In this document: in pieces, positions 15,736 to 24,959 of the stretch
Position numbering within the stretch: position 1 is the stretch's first letter
Layout: the number at the start of each line of letters is the position of its first letter
Source: Herpetosiphon llansteffanensis
Lineage (GTDB): Bacteria > Chloroflexota > Chloroflexia > Chloroflexales > Herpetosiphonaceae
DNA: 64,000 nucleotides
Direction of reading: 5' to 3'
NCBI RefSeq assembly: GCF_003205875.1
Contig: NZ_PUBZ01000081.1
Coordinates: 62,001 to 126,000, forward strand
Position numbers and translations under genes: made by a program
The notes under the pieces: model-generated
What the model saw: the letters and a program-made list of their open reading frames with translations, nothing else
What the model was told of the DNA's origin: nothing
The model's database searches: none

Positions 15736-16668
15736 TTAGGCCAAAATTGCTTCGATTTGGGCTTGGACATCGGCGCTTAATTGCACTTCGCCAGCCTTGA
15801 TGTTATCGAGCACATGTTCAGGCTTGGTTGCGCCGGTAATCACCGAGCTAATTTGCGGCAAGCGCAAGACCCAGGCCAAGGCCAATTGGCTGGTGGTCAG
15901 TTCAAGCTCTTCGGCAATCGCTGTCAATTGGCGAATTTTTTGCAAATTGGTGTCGTTAAGTTCGCGATCAAGCCATTTGGTGGTTGCGCCACGGCTGCCC
16001 TCAGGCACGCCAGCATTATATTTGCCAGTTAATAAGCCTTGGGCAAGCGGACTCCAAACGGTTAAGCCAAGGCCATGTTGCTCGCAGGTTGGGATAATTG
16101 CTGGCTCAATATGGCGATCGAGCATATTGTAGCGCGGCTGCTCAACTTGGGGCAAGTAGCCATTATATTGTTTGGCGATGCTGACCGCTTGCTCAATTTG
16201 ATCGGCTTCCCAAACGCTTGTGCCCCAATAGAGCACCTTGCCAGCTTGCACCAAATCGCTCATTGCGCGTACGGTTTCTTCAAGCGGCGTGTTGGGGTCG
16301 AAGCGATGGCAGAAATAAATATCCAAATAATCGGTGCCAAAATGGCGGAGCGATTTATCGATCGATTCCATAATGTGCTTGCGACTAAGCCCTTGATCGT
16401 TGACATTGCTGCTCATGGGCCAAAAAAGCTTGGAAGAAAGCACCAAATCCGCGCGTTTGTAATCGCGAATTACGCTGCCAACGACTCTTTCAGCTTCACC
16501 GTAGGCATATGCATCGGCAACATCGATAAAGTTAATGCCATTGTCGATTGCTGCCCGCAAACATTGGGCGGCCATATCGCTTTCGACACTCCCGCCGTAG
16601 GTCAACCATGCGCCCAACGATACGGCGCTAACCCGCATGCCTGCTTTGCCTAGCCGTCGATATTCCAC
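15736..16668 (-). CDS. Aldo/keto reductase, Kv-beta/YghZ-like
   Basis: NADPH-dependent oxidoreductase of 310 residues with the (beta/alpha)8 barrel of the aldo/keto reductase superfamily. The catalytic tetrad is visible: Asp49 and Tyr54 (NFIDVADAYAYG), Lys80 (LVLSSKLFW) and His121 (IYFCHRFD). The sequence around VQAGKVLYWGTSVWEADQI and ITGATKPEHV.DN is typical of the potassium-channel beta/YghZ branch, which reduces aldehydes. GGAGG lies before the ATG. It is divergent from the PNPOx-like gene, and both may belong to a general stress response. Confidence 0.9.
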   Translation of the reverse strand: MEYRRLGKAGMRVSAVSLGAWLTYGGSVESDMAAQCLRAAIDNGINFIDVADAYAYGEAERVVGSVIRDYKRADLVLSSKLFWPMSSNVNDQGLSRKHIMESIDKSLRHFGTDYLDIYFCHRFDPNTPLEETVRAMSDLVQAGKVLYWGTSVWEADQIEQAVSIAKQYNGYLPQVEQPRYNMLDRHIEPAIIPTCEQHGLGLTVWSPLAQGLLTGKYNAGVPEGSRGATTKWLDRELNDTNLQKIRQLTAIAEELELTTSQLALAWVLRLPQISSVITGATKPEHVLDNIKAGEVQLSADVQAQIEAILA

Positions 16669-16791
16669 AGAAGCCTCCTAAGTGACGATATGCTGAAATT
16701 ACAATCTGATCATACCACGGATTTATCGTGGCTCTTGGCATAGCTCTTGCCTTGATGAGCTAGTAGAAATTCTAGTTTGGAGGATAATTCA

Positions 16792-17289
16792 ATGGCAGAG
16801 CAAACCCCAGTTCAACAAAATATCGCCAAAGTTGCCGAGCAACTTAAAGGCTTCAAGATTGCTATGTTAACCACCGTTGCCCAAAACGATTCATTGCACA
16901 GCCGTCCAATGGTCGTGCAAGAAAAAGAATTTGATGGCGATCTGTGGTTTATGACCAGCCGCGATAGTGGCAAGATCGACGAATTAAGCAATGATAAACA
17001 AGTTAATGTTGCTTTTGTGAATGTCGATGACTCGCGCTATGTTTCAGTCAGTGGCAAAGCCCAGTTGGTCGATGATCGCGCCAAAATCAAAGAGTTGTGG
17101 ACACCACTGGCGAAGGCTTGGTTCAAAGATGAAAACGACCCCAACATTATCTTGATTAAGGTCGAACCAAGCATCGTTGAATATTGGGATACGCCAAACA
17201 GTACCTTCGTCCAAGTCAAAGGCTTTTTGACAGCCTTGGTGACTGGCGAACGCCCAGATGTTGGCGATCATGGCAAGGTTAGTCTCTAA
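16792..17289 (+). CDS. Pyridoxamine 5'-phosphate oxidase-like general stress protein
   Basis: A 165-residue split-barrel flavin-binding protein of the general stress protein 26 group. Features: GFKIAMLTTVAQNDSLHSRPMVVQ at the N-terminus, LWFMTSRDSGKIDEL, VNVAFVNVDDSRYVSVSGKAQLVDD, and a C-terminal EYWDTPNS. Family members bind FMN, FAD or F420 and are usually not true PdxH enzymes. ATG 16792 is chosen because GGAGG lies 8 nt upstream; a second ATG 15 nt earlier has no such site. A terminator follows at 17314. Confidence 0.88.
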   Translation: MAEQTPVQQNIAKVAEQLKGFKIAMLTTVAQNDSLHSRPMVVQEKEFDGDLWFMTSRDSGKIDELSNDKQVNVAFVNVDDSRYVSVSGKAQLVDDRAKIKELWTPLAKAWFKDENDPNIILIKVEPSIVEYWDTPNSTFVQVKGFLTALVTGERPDVGDHGKVSL

Positions 17290-17313
17290 ATACTAGCTTT
17301 TCATTTATCGATT

Positions 17314-17350
17314 CAGGTCAGTTGCCTTGGGCAACTGGCCTGTTTTTTTT
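17314..17350 (+). terminator. Intrinsic terminator
   Basis: CAGGTCAGTTGCC pairs with GGCAACTGGCCTG (one mismatch) across a short loop and is followed by a run of nine T. Confidence 0.85.
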
Positions 17351-17387
17351 TAGGGGAGGAAAATTACGCTCAACTTGACATGTGTGC

Positions 17388-17416
17388 TTGACATAGAAAA
17401 TTTGTTCTGGTATAGT
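17388..17416 (+). promoter_or_regulatory. Consensus sigma70-type promoter
   Basis: TTGACA (17388-17393), 17-bp spacer, TATAGT (17411-17416). A second TTGACA lies at 17375-17380. The start codon of the downstream gene is 42 bp after the -10. Confidence 0.8.
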
Positions 17417-17457
17417 CAAAACGGGTGACTGAAGCAACTACGAAATGAGGCATTCTA

Positions 17458-18006
17458 ATGGCAACAATTCTACAAATACCCTCGCTGCGCGACCAACAAA
17501 GCCGTGAAGTTAAGCGTCTGCTCATGAAGCATTTGCGCAGTTTTAGCGATACCTTAGAGGTGAATGATGTTGCCCATGTGCCGTTATATCAGCAATTAGC
17601 CGTCAATATTGTTTGGAAAGTGCGGATTCCACCGTGCTCCAAACGCAACATTCGGATTGCCTTCTACTACGATGAATATGGCAACGATCAGCAACTCTTT
17701 ATTCCAACCTGGCAAGCCGACCCCGATCCTGCTAGTCGTTTGCAAATCACGGCGGCTGAATATTGGTATAGCTATGTGGTTGCTACCAGCAAGGTCTATG
17801 TGTTGCCTGTGGCTCAGCTACGGCCATGGTTCAACCAACACAGCCAGCATTTGCCAGCTCACGAAGTTAAACACCAATTGCCCGACCAGCCAGCCTCAAT
17901 TCAAGCGGTTGGGCGGTTTGTGCCAACCCAACGCTTGCTGCGCGAGCTAGACGAGCTAGAGATTTGGCCGCTTAATCGTTTGCAGCCGAGCAAACGGGTT
18001 GCGTAG
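17458..18006 (+). CDS. Hypothetical protein
   Basis: An intact 182-residue frame with GAGG upstream of the ATG and a consensus promoter in front. There is no signal peptide or membrane segment. The centre has beta-type stretches (VNIVWKVRIPP, IRIAFYYDEYG) and the segment YWYSYVVATSKVYVLPVAQLRPWF, which faintly resembles the strand pattern of small nuclease-like proteins, too weakly to name one. It is convergent with the Tat-exported gene (28-bp gap). I do not recognise the family. Confidence 0.55.
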   Translation: MATILQIPSLRDQQSREVKRLLMKHLRSFSDTLEVNDVAHVPLYQQLAVNIVWKVRIPPCSKRNIRIAFYYDEYGNDQQLFIPTWQADPDPASRLQITAAEYWYSYVVATSKVYVLPVAQLRPWFNQHSQHLPAHEVKHQLPDQPASIQAVGRFVPTQRLLRELDELEIWPLNRLQPSKRVA

Positions 18007-18033
18007 CTTGGCTGCACTGCTTCAATCCAACAA

Positions 18034-19149
18034 TTAGGTTAATTTGCCAACTTGTGCCTGAATTTGCCCAATCGCTGCATCGCGCAAGCCTTGGGCAATC
18101 CCACGATCACTAAGGCTGCTAGCTAGGCCAAAGATTGTGCTAGCACGCAGTACTTCGCTGGCAACTTCACGCCATGGTTGTGGTTGCGGCTTGTCGCTGT
18201 ATTGATCAAGCCACTGATCGAGTGACCATGGGCCGGGCCATGGGAATGGCCAACGTGGGCAGAGATCATCGCCATCTTCCCACCCAACCAAACTTCCACT
18301 GTAGCCACTCATTTTGCGAGCACTGGCCTGAACTTGCAAAATAATTGCTTTGCTCCGCGCAAGGCCAAGGCTGGTATTGCTCATTGATTGGCCAAGGCCA
18401 TAATTGATCAAGCCCTTGGCTAAATTACCAAGCTGGAGTGCTGGCTCTGGTGTAGGAATACCCGAGCGGCGGATTGGTGGCCATGGCCATGGCCACCATG
18501 GTGGGCAAAGATCGTCGCCTGGCTCCCACGCTGCAAAGCTTGAAGCGCGTTTCAGTGCCACAAAATGGCTGCGGATTTCGCTACGAGCCAAGCGCAAATT
18601 TTCTGCTTGTAAGGCTTGATCGCCATATTGGAAGGCAATATTGAAGGCATCAAGGCTACGATGCAAATCTAAAACAACCAACCCACCAGCAGGAATGCGG
18701 TCGATTGGGGTGAAAACCTGGTCTTTGAGCCGCCACCAAGGGCGTGGCCACCACCAAGGGCGTGGTTCGTAATCGTCGTCGGGGTTGGGTGTGTAGCTCA
18801 GGCTGTTGACCGAATCGCTGGCATTCGATAAACCAGTCACATTCTTGTCAAGGTCGGCAAGCGCAAAATCGTAGACTTTTTTGGCAAATGCTTGGTCACT
18901 GCTGACTGCGCTCATTGCAAGCAAGGTCAACGAGCGAAAGGCCCGCCGAGCATATTGCGCGCTCGCAGGAATTTCGCCGCCAGCAGCAAGTTGGTTGTCG
19001 TCAATTGCGGGCTTGGTGTTGGCAGCAGCGTGATCGAACGCGCCGATTGCTCCAGCAGTTGCCAACGCAGCTAAACCTGTGTTGCGCAAAAACGAGCGCC
19101 GTGAATTTGGATGATCGATCGTATCTTCAGCCTGATCATTAATCCCCAT
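18034..19149 (-). CDS. Tat-exported protein with Trp/Pro-rich segments, unknown function
   Basis: A 371-residue protein with a twin-arginine signal (SRRSFLRNTGLAALATAGAIG), so it is probably exported folded. The body is helical and Ala/Leu/Ser-rich, interrupted by three acidic-then-Trp/Pro segments: DDDYEPRPWWWPRPWWRL, GDDLCPPWWPWPWPP and GDDLCPRWPFPWPGPW. The last two share the lead W-E-x-G-D-D-L-C-P. ATG 19149 is chosen because GGAGG lies close upstream; the frame extends 17 codons further without a good site. The helical parts on either side of the Trp/Pro segments look related, so the protein may be built from degenerate repeats. Family not recognised. Confidence 0.6.
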   Translation of the reverse strand: MGINDQAEDTIDHPNSRRSFLRNTGLAALATAGAIGAFDHAAANTKPAIDDNQLAAGGEIPASAQYARRAFRSLTLLAMSAVSSDQAFAKKVYDFALADLDKNVTGLSNASDSVNSLSYTPNPDDDYEPRPWWWPRPWWRLKDQVFTPIDRIPAGGLVVLDLHRSLDAFNIAFQYGDQALQAENLRLARSEIRSHFVALKRASSFAAWEPGDDLCPPWWPWPWPPIRRSGIPTPEPALQLGNLAKGLINYGLGQSMSNTSLGLARSKAIILQVQASARKMSGYSGSLVGWEDGDDLCPRWPFPWPGPWSLDQWLDQYSDKPQPQPWREVASEVLRASTIFGLASSLSDRGIAQGLRDAAIGQIQAQVGKLT

Positions 19150-19234
19150 TGAAATCCTCCTGACGAACGAACTTAACTCTTCGATGCCATAAAGACGCAA
19201 TGGGGATTGAGTATCTTTCCTTGATTAAACCAAT

Positions 19235-19774
19235 TTAGTTGCGCCCAAATAAGCGCTTGAGCTTTTGGCCTATGTTGCTGAATTGGGCTTGGATGGCAAA
19301 ACTCTGTTTAACCGACTGTGGCAGGTGTTCTGTCCAGTAGTGGGTGGTTTTGGCCACAACCGTAATCACGCTTTTGATTTCGCTTTTGAGGCTAAAATCT
19401 TGGTGAATTGGTACCCAGAGTTGTTGGCCATTGGCTTGGGCCGCAACATGCTCTTGATTAATTGCGCCTGCCAGCCATTGGGCTTGACCAACAATTGGGC
19501 ATTCAATCGCCAGCCATTCGGCGGCTTCGCTAATATGGGCACTTAGGCCGCTGACCTCGTAAATGCCGCGACATAGCTCTGCATAGACCTGCATATAGTT
19601 GGGATGCTGCGAATTGGCCTTGATTTGAATTGGAATGCTGGCTTCGACACCACGATGCGGCGGCCCGCCCTCAAGCGCCAAACCACAAAAGTTTTCCCAC
19701 ATATTAGCCCAATCGACCTCGCCATCATCGCGATATTTGATTGGCGCAGCGGCCATTGGTTGTTGCTCTGTCAT
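19235..19774 (-). CDS. Conserved hypothetical protein
   Basis: A protein of about 179 residues with a striking N-terminal block, GEVDWANMWENFCGLALEGG followed by PPHRGVE, which looks like a conserved family signature, and a second conserved stretch around LCRGIYEVSGL and AEWLAIECP. There is no signal peptide or membrane helix. The start is ATG 19774 (AAGGAAG 6 nt upstream) or the adjacent GTG 19777. It lies upstream of the Tat-exported gene in the same direction (85-bp gap) and may be cotranscribed with it. It is divergent from the acyl-CoA synthetase. Function unknown. Confidence 0.6.
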   Translation of the reverse strand: MTEQQPMAAAPIKYRDDGEVDWANMWENFCGLALEGGPPHRGVEASIPIQIKANSQHPNYMQVYAELCRGIYEVSGLSAHISEAAEWLAIECPIVGQAQWLAGAINQEHVAAQANGQQLWVPIHQDFSLKSEIKSVITVVAKTTHYWTEHLPQSVKQSFAIQAQFSNIGQKLKRLFGRN

Positions 19775-19897
19775 CACTCGCTTCCTTGCATTGTATGAAT
19801 TCGTGACACACTATCTTAACTTAATTCTCGGCCACAAGCATCGTATATAATGGTGAGGCTGTTCGCTGTGTGCTCTCAGTTAAGGAGTATTTGTGCA

Positions 19898-21580
19898 ATG
19901 ACGCACCCTGAGCTTGATCCAACGACAATGCAGTTGTTGAATGCTGCCCATACCTACACGGGAATTCCTGCCTCGACGGTTCAAACGCCATGGCATTCGC
20001 TGGCTGAGCTGTTGCAGGCTCGCGCTGCAAGCGATGCTCAACGTGAATATTTGGCCTATTTCAACGATCATGCTGGCGAAGAAATTCGTTGGAGTTATGC
20101 CGATTTGTACGAGCGCGCAGCCCGAATTGCGAATTTGCTGACGACGGTATATGGCGTGCGCCATGGCGAGCGGGTTGCCACTTTGGCCTATAATCACCCT
20201 GATACGGTGGCGATTTATGCAGCATGTTGGCTGATTGGGGCGACGATTGCGCCGCAAAACGTTGGCGAAGATGACCAGCGGATTGGCTTTATCTTGAGTA
20301 ATGCAGCAGTGCGCGTCGTGTTGGCGCGGCCCGAATATCTCGAACGTGCTACAACGATTAGCAGCCATGCAGCAGGCGTTGCGCATGTTGTGGCTTTGGA
20401 TGCTGATTTTGAGCAAGCCTTGGCCGCGCAAGCAGAAACCTTTGAACCAAGCCAAGCCCCAAGCCTCGCTGATGAGGCCTTGTTGGTCTATACCTCGGGC
20501 ACAACTGGCGCGCCCAAGGGTGTGCAACTCAGCCACTATAATTTGTTGGCCGATTGCACTGGCATTATGCGCTGGCATGGCATCGATGCTGATAGCCGTT
20601 TGATGGCAATTTTGCCAATTCATCATGTCAATGGCATTGTGGTGACCTTGGTTACGCCGTTGCTGGCCCAAGCCTCGGTCGTACTCAATCGGGCATTTAG
20701 CGCAGGCACATTTTGGCAGCGCATCGCCAACGAACGGGTGCAGATTGTCTCGGTTGTGCCAACCATTTTGCAATATTTGTGCGAAGCCAAGCCAGAGCAT
20801 AGCCAATTTGAGCGCAGCCACTTGCGCTATTTGATTTGTGGCGCTGGCACGTTGCCCGTTGCTTTGGCCAAACGCTTTTACGATCAATTTGGCGTGCGCG
20901 TGCTGCACGGCTATGGGCTTTCCGAAACCACCTGCTATTCATGTTTCTTGCCAACCACCCTGAGCGATGCAGAATATCGCCATTGGATGGAAGATTTTGG
21001 CTATCCCAGCATTGGGGTGGCGATGTGGCCGAATGAAATGGCGATCCACGATCCGCAAGGTCATGCCTTATCCGAGGGCGAACGTGGCGAGATTGTGATT
21101 CGCGGCCATAACGTGATGATGGGCTATTTCAATCGACCTGATGCGAATGCAGAAGCCTTTAAGTATGGCTGGTTTCGCTCTGGCGACGAAGGGTTTTATC
21201 AATGGGATGCCCAAGGCCGCCAATTTTTGTTTATTACAGGCCGGCTGAAAGAGTTGATCAATCGTGGCGGGGTCAAATATAGCCCGTTTGAAATTGAGGA
21301 AGTGATGTTGGCAGTGCCTGGCGTGCGCACAGCCTTGGCAATTGCCTTCCCAAATAATTGGTATGGTGAGGAAGTTGGAGCCTATATTGTGCCCGAAGAA
21401 GGTGCGCAACTTGATGCCGCCGCAATTTTAGCCCATTGTCGTGCCCACATGCCCTTTGCGAAATGCCCAAAAGTTGTGGTATTTGGCAACGAAATTCCGG
21501 TGACCGCAACGGGCAAATATCAGCGCTTGCGTTTGCAAGAACTCTTTGCCGAATGGAATGACAGCCAGTTTCGTGAGTAG
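19898..21580 (+). CDS. Class I adenylate-forming acyl-CoA synthetase/ligase
   Basis: ATP-dependent acid:CoA ligase of 560 residues (ANL superfamily). The AMP-binding P-loop is [19 protein letters not shown]; the adenylate motif is [12 protein letters not shown]; the hinge region is [10 protein letters not shown]...[14 protein letters not shown]; the C-terminal catalytic Lys lies in TATGKYQR. Substrate (medium- or long-chain fatty acid or aromatic acid) cannot be read reliably. ATG 19898 is used because AAGGAG lies 10 nt upstream; the frame runs 16 codons further. The stop at 21578-21580 lies only 23 bp before trpA, so the two genes are probably cotranscribed. Confidence 0.88.
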   Translation: MTHPELDPTTMQLLNAAHTYTGIPASTVQTPWHSLAELLQARAASDAQREYLAYFNDHAGEEIRWSYADLYERAARIANLLTTVYGVRHGERVATLAYNHPDTVAIYAACWLIGATIAPQNVGEDDQRIGFILSNAAVRVVLARPEYLERATTISSHAAGVAHVVALDADFEQALAAQAETFEPSQAPSLADEALLVYTSGTTGAPKGVQLSHYNLLADCTGIMRWHGIDADSRLMAILPIHHVNGIVVTLVTPLLAQASVVLNRAFSAGTFWQRIANERVQIVSVVPTILQYLCEAKPEHSQFERSHLRYLICGAGTLPVALAKRFYDQFGVRVLHGYGLSETTCYSCFLPTTLSDAEYRHWMEDFGYPSIGVAMWPNEMAIHDPQGHALSEGERGEIVIRGHNVMMGYFNRPDANAEAFKYGWFRSGDEGFYQWDAQGRQFLFITGRLKELINRGGVKYSPFEIEEVMLAVPGVRTALAIAFPNNWYGEEVGAYIVPEEGAQLDAAAILAHCRAHMPFAKCPKVVVFGNEIPVTATGKYQRLRLQELFAEWNDSQFRE

Positions 21581-21603
21581 TGGCTGCTGTAGTTGAGGAT
21601 GCT

Positions 21604-22419
21604 ATGAGCCGAATTGCCCAAACCTTTGAACGCTTGGCGAGCCAAGGTCGGACTGCCCTGATGCCGTTTTTGACGATTGGCTACCCTGAGCGCGATTCTG
21701 CCCTCAGTTTAGCCCAGGCCTTGGTGGCTGGCGGCGCGGATATGCTGGAACTCGGCATGCCGTTTTCCGACCCATTGGCCGATGGCGCGACGATTCAACG
21801 CACGACCGATATTGCGCTGGCCAATGGCGTTGATCTTGAATTTTGCTTGGAAACCGTGCGCCAGTTGCGGGCCGCAGGGCTGAGCATTCCGCTCTTGCTG
21901 ATGGGCTATTTCAACCCCATGTTTCAATATGGCGTTGAGCGATTTGTGGCAGCGGCCAAAGCAGCCGGAGCCGATGGCTTTATCGTGCCCGATTTACCAC
22001 CAGAGGAAGCCCAAGAGTTTCATGCGGCTACCAAAGCCCATGCACTTGATTTAGTTTTTCTCTTAGCTCCAACCTCAACCGATGCGCGGATTGCCAAAGT
22101 TACTGGCTTGTCATCGGGCTTTATCTATTGCGTGGCGTTGCGCGGGGTAACGGGTGCACGCGCTGCCTTGGCCGACGATTTGGGCGATTTCTTGGCTCGG
22201 GTACGCCAACACAGCCACTTGCCGCGCGCAGTAGGCTTTGGAATTTCCAAGCCTGAGCATGTTGCATCAGTTGCTAAAATGGCTGAAGGCGCGATTTGCG
22301 CCAGCGCCTTGCTCGATTATATTGGTAGTTTGCCAAGCGACCAACAAGCTGCTGGCGCTCAACAATTTGTCCAACAGCTGCGCGATGCCGCCGACCAAGC
22401 CAATGGCTATCACCAATAA
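21604..22419 (+). CDS. trpA: Tryptophan synthase alpha subunit
   Basis: Cleaves indole-3-glycerol phosphate to indole and glyceraldehyde 3-phosphate; the indole is channelled to the TrpB subunit. The 271-residue TIM barrel has the catalytic pair Glu49 ([11 protein letters not shown]) and Asp60 (PLADGATIQ), which fall on the E. coli numbers when ATG 21604 is used; GAGGA upstream supports this start over the in-frame GTG at 21580. Phosphate-binding loops [10 protein letters not shown] and [11 protein letters not shown] are present. The gene is not beside trpB here but behind an acyl-CoA synthetase, an atypical location. Confidence 0.96.
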   Translation: MSRIAQTFERLASQGRTALMPFLTIGYPERDSALSLAQALVAGGADMLELGMPFSDPLADGATIQRTTDIALANGVDLEFCLETVRQLRAAGLSIPLLLMGYFNPMFQYGVERFVAAAKAAGADGFIVPDLPPEEAQEFHAATKAHALDLVFLLAPTSTDARIAKVTGLSSGFIYCVALRGVTGARAALADDLGDFLARVRQHSHLPRAVGFGISKPEHVASVAKMAEGAICASALLDYIGSLPSDQQAAGAQQFVQQLRDAADQANGYHQ

Positions 22420-22440
22420 CTTAATTCCCCTCACAGCGAA

Positions 22441-22470
22441 CCCGCGCCTGTTGAAAAGGCGCGGGTTTTT
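22441..22470 (+). terminator. Intrinsic terminator after trpA
   Basis: CCCGCGCCT / AGGCGCGGG, a perfect 9-bp stem with a 7-nt loop, followed by TTTTT; it sits between convergent genes. Confidence 0.88.
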
Positions 22471-22487
22471 GCTCTCCAAATGTTTAA

Positions 22488-23468
22488 TTACAGCTCATCA
22501 GGATATTGAATGCCCCAGCTTTGGCGCAATTGATCCATGGTGTTAATCAGGCTGCGTGACGCTTCCCACGTGACGATTGGGCTTTCGATCAAGCCTGCCT
22601 GAATACATTCGGCCACGTGGGCAACTTCGGTAACATAGCCATTGCCAATAAATGGCAAATCGAGGGTTTCGCTTTGGCCGTTGCTTTCGACGCGCAATTG
22701 TTGCGAGTGCCAAAAATTGCGTTGAAAGCGAATATAGCCGTTGCTTCCGGTGATGGTGGCTTCGCATGGCCCCGCCGCGCGTACGCTTGCAACACAATTG
22801 GCATGGCGGCCATCGGCATATTGCAAAATGATGCTTTCTTGCTCATCGACTCCGGTTTGGCCGATTTGCGCTTGGCCATAGACGCTACTTGGCGCACCAA
22901 ACAGATACAAGGCCAAGGCCAAGGGGTAAATGCCAATATCAAGCAAGGCTCCGCCGCCAAGCGCAGGGTCGTACATGCGATGGGTCGGATCAAATGGGAA
23001 GTGGACGCTAAAATCGGCATGAAACAGATGTGGCGTGCCAATCGCGCCTGCTTCAATTAATGCTTTTGCTTTGATGGTGCTTGGATGAAACCACATCCAC
23101 ATTGCTTCCATCAAAAAGCGCTGATTGGCTTTGGCAGCGGCAATCATTGCCTCAACTTGTTGGCTGTTGATGCCCATTGGTTTTTCGCACAACACATGCT
23201 TGCCTGCATTCAAACAGGCGATGGTTTGTTCTGCGTGGCGCGGGTGCGGCGAGCCAATCACCACCACATCTAGCTCTGGATCAGCCAAAAATGCCTCAAG
23301 ATCGCTGTGGGCATGGGCAAATTGATGGGTTTGGGCGAAGGTTTCAGCTGAGGTTTGATTGCGCGAAAGCACGCTCCAGCGTTGAGCACCGGGCAAGTCG
23401 GCCAAGGCATTAGCAAATTGTTCAGCGATCCAGCCCGTTCCGAGCAAACCCCATTTGAGTTGTTGCAT
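22488..23468 (-). CDS. Gfo/Idh/MocA family oxidoreductase
   Basis: NAD(P)-dependent oxidoreductase of 326 residues acting on sugars or cyclitols. The Rossmann motif is WGLLGTGWIAEQFA at the N-terminus, and the catalytic signature is HVLCEKPMGIN (the EKP motif). The C-terminal domain (HADFSVHFPFDPTHRMYDP.LGGGALLDIGIYPL) is characteristic of the dimeric dihydrodiol/trans-1,2-dihydrobenzene dehydrogenase and glucose-fructose oxidoreductase branch. GGAGAAC precedes the ATG. It is a single gene, convergent with trpA, with no visible sugar operon around it. Confidence 0.9.
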   Translation of the reverse strand: MQQLKWGLLGTGWIAEQFANALADLPGAQRWSVLSRNQTSAETFAQTHQFAHAHSDLEAFLADPELDVVVIGSPHPRHAEQTIACLNAGKHVLCEKPMGINSQQVEAMIAAAKANQRFLMEAMWMWFHPSTIKAKALIEAGAIGTPHLFHADFSVHFPFDPTHRMYDPALGGGALLDIGIYPLALALYLFGAPSSVYGQAQIGQTGVDEQESIILQYADGRHANCVASVRAAGPCEATITGSNGYIRFQRNFWHSQQLRVESNGQSETLDLPFIGNGYVTEVAHVAECIQAGLIESPIVTWEASRSLINTMDQLRQSWGIQYPDEL

Positions 23469-23735
23469 GATTGTTCTCCATCAGTTGATGAATCCGGTCT
23501 CATGCTACCACGTAATTTGGGCTTGCTGGTTGGCGCAGCGTTAGCAATGAGCCAATACTCCTAGCATGTGGATAGCCTAGAGGGTTGGCGATCGGCCAAA
23601 AATTCCCTCTAAATCTCAACTGCTCATGCGACAGGTTGTGTGCTAGACTTGCCATGCGGCAGCGTGATTTAAGCAAAAATGCTCATTGTTCATAGCCTAC
23701 TAAGCCATGTGGTATCCCATACAGGAGGATTGACC

Positions 23736-24887
23736 ATGCTCAAACGAGCCAGCTTGGGAATGCTTCTCTTCATCGGCTTGGCCTTGGTTAGTGCCTGTGG
23801 AAGTGCTTCTCAGCCCCAATCAGAGACGATTAAAATTGGCTTTTTCGGGCCATTAAGTGGTGCGAGTGCGAGCGATGGCAATAATGCAATGCATGCGGCT
23901 AAGCTGGCGATTGATCAGGCGAATGCCAACCAAACCGTGCCTGGCAAAACCTTTGAATTGGTTGCCTACGACGATCAGCTTGAGCCAAATCAAGCGATTA
24001 CCGTGGCCCAAAAACTGGTAACCGAGGATAAGGTGCGGGCGGTGATTGGCGGCTCCTACAGCAGCACAACCCGCGCAGCTGCGCCAATCTTTCAGCAGGC
24101 TGGCATTCCAATGCTCGCGGCCTATGCAACCCATCCCGACGTAACCAAAACTGGCCCGATGATTTTTCGGGTAATTTATGTTTCGACGGTGCAAGGTCAG
24201 GCGCTTGCTCATTATGCGACGACCAAGCTGAACTATCGCAATTTCCATGTGTTGAATATCAATAATGATTATGGGCGCAGCATTACCGAAGCCTTTACCA
24301 AAACCGCCATCGCCAATCAATCAACAATTGTCAGCACCAACGAATATGCCAGCGATAAGAGCGATTTTAGTAGCCAGATTGCCATAATCAAGGCCAAACC
24401 AGCAGATGCCCTGGTATTGGTTGGTTATTATGCGCAAAGTGCTGATATTATTAAACAAGTGCGCCAAGCAGGCATTACATTGCCAATTATTGGCTCCGAT
24501 GGCTTGGATTCGCCTTCGTTGGTCAAGCTTGGCGGCAGTGATGTCGAAGGTGTCATTTTGGCAACCGATTTTTCACGTAACGATCCCCGCGCAATTGTGC
24601 AGAACTTTATTCGTGAATTTCGCAATGCCTATAGTATCGAGCCTGATGTGGTGGCTTCGTCGACCTACGATGCAACCAACTTATTGATCGATGCCTTCAA
24701 ACGCAGTCCAAATAGCAGTTCGAGCACAATCCGCGATACGCTGGCAGCAACCCAAACCTTTGAAGGTGTGACTGGGGTTATTGCCTTTACGCCAGAGCGC
24801 GAAGTCAACAAAACTGTCTTGTTTGTGCAAATTGAGCGCGGAAATTTTATTTTTCTCGATAAACTTGACCCAAGCCAGTTGCGCTAA
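23736..24887 (+). CDS. Periplasmic-binding lipoprotein, LivJ-like
   Basis: Substrate-binding protein of the branched-chain amino acid type (type I periplasmic fold), 383 residues. A lipoprotein signal with lipobox LVSAC is followed by IKIGFFGPLSGASASDGNN, VIGGSYSSTTRAAAPIFQQAG, and IIGSDGLDSPSLVKLGG. ATG 23736 has AGGAGG 6-7 nt upstream; the frame runs further upstream without a site. No LivHMGF permease or ATPase genes are next to it. The adjacent gene, 72 bp downstream in the same direction, is a membrane sensor instead, so this protein may present a ligand to a receptor rather than feed a transporter. Confidence 0.88.
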   Translation: MLKRASLGMLLFIGLALVSACGSASQPQSETIKIGFFGPLSGASASDGNNAMHAAKLAIDQANANQTVPGKTFELVAYDDQLEPNQAITVAQKLVTEDKVRAVIGGSYSSTTRAAAPIFQQAGIPMLAAYATHPDVTKTGPMIFRVIYVSTVQGQALAHYATTKLNYRNFHVLNINNDYGRSITEAFTKTAIANQSTIVSTNEYASDKSDFSSQIAIIKAKPADALVLVGYYAQSADIIKQVRQAGITLPIIGSDGLDSPSLVKLGGSDVEGVILATDFSRNDPRAIVQNFIREFRNAYSIEPDVVASSTYDATNLLIDAFKRSPNSSSSTIRDTLAATQTFEGVTGVIAFTPEREVNKTVLFVQIERGNFIFLDKLDPSQLR

Positions 24888-24959
24888 GCACGCTGCTTGA
24901 GGCACCAGATTTGATTCAACGTCGCAAGGCAACGTTTCAGCAAAGATAGGATCATTGAT

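Noticed and set aside
19880-20908. 342-codon open frame on the minus strand
   Set aside because: Antisense shadow of the acyl-CoA synthetase; many Cys, His and Asn in no recognisable pattern.
23736-24887. Part of a branched-chain amino acid ABC transporter operon
   Set aside because: No permease or ATPase genes are adjacent; the next gene is a signalling receptor.
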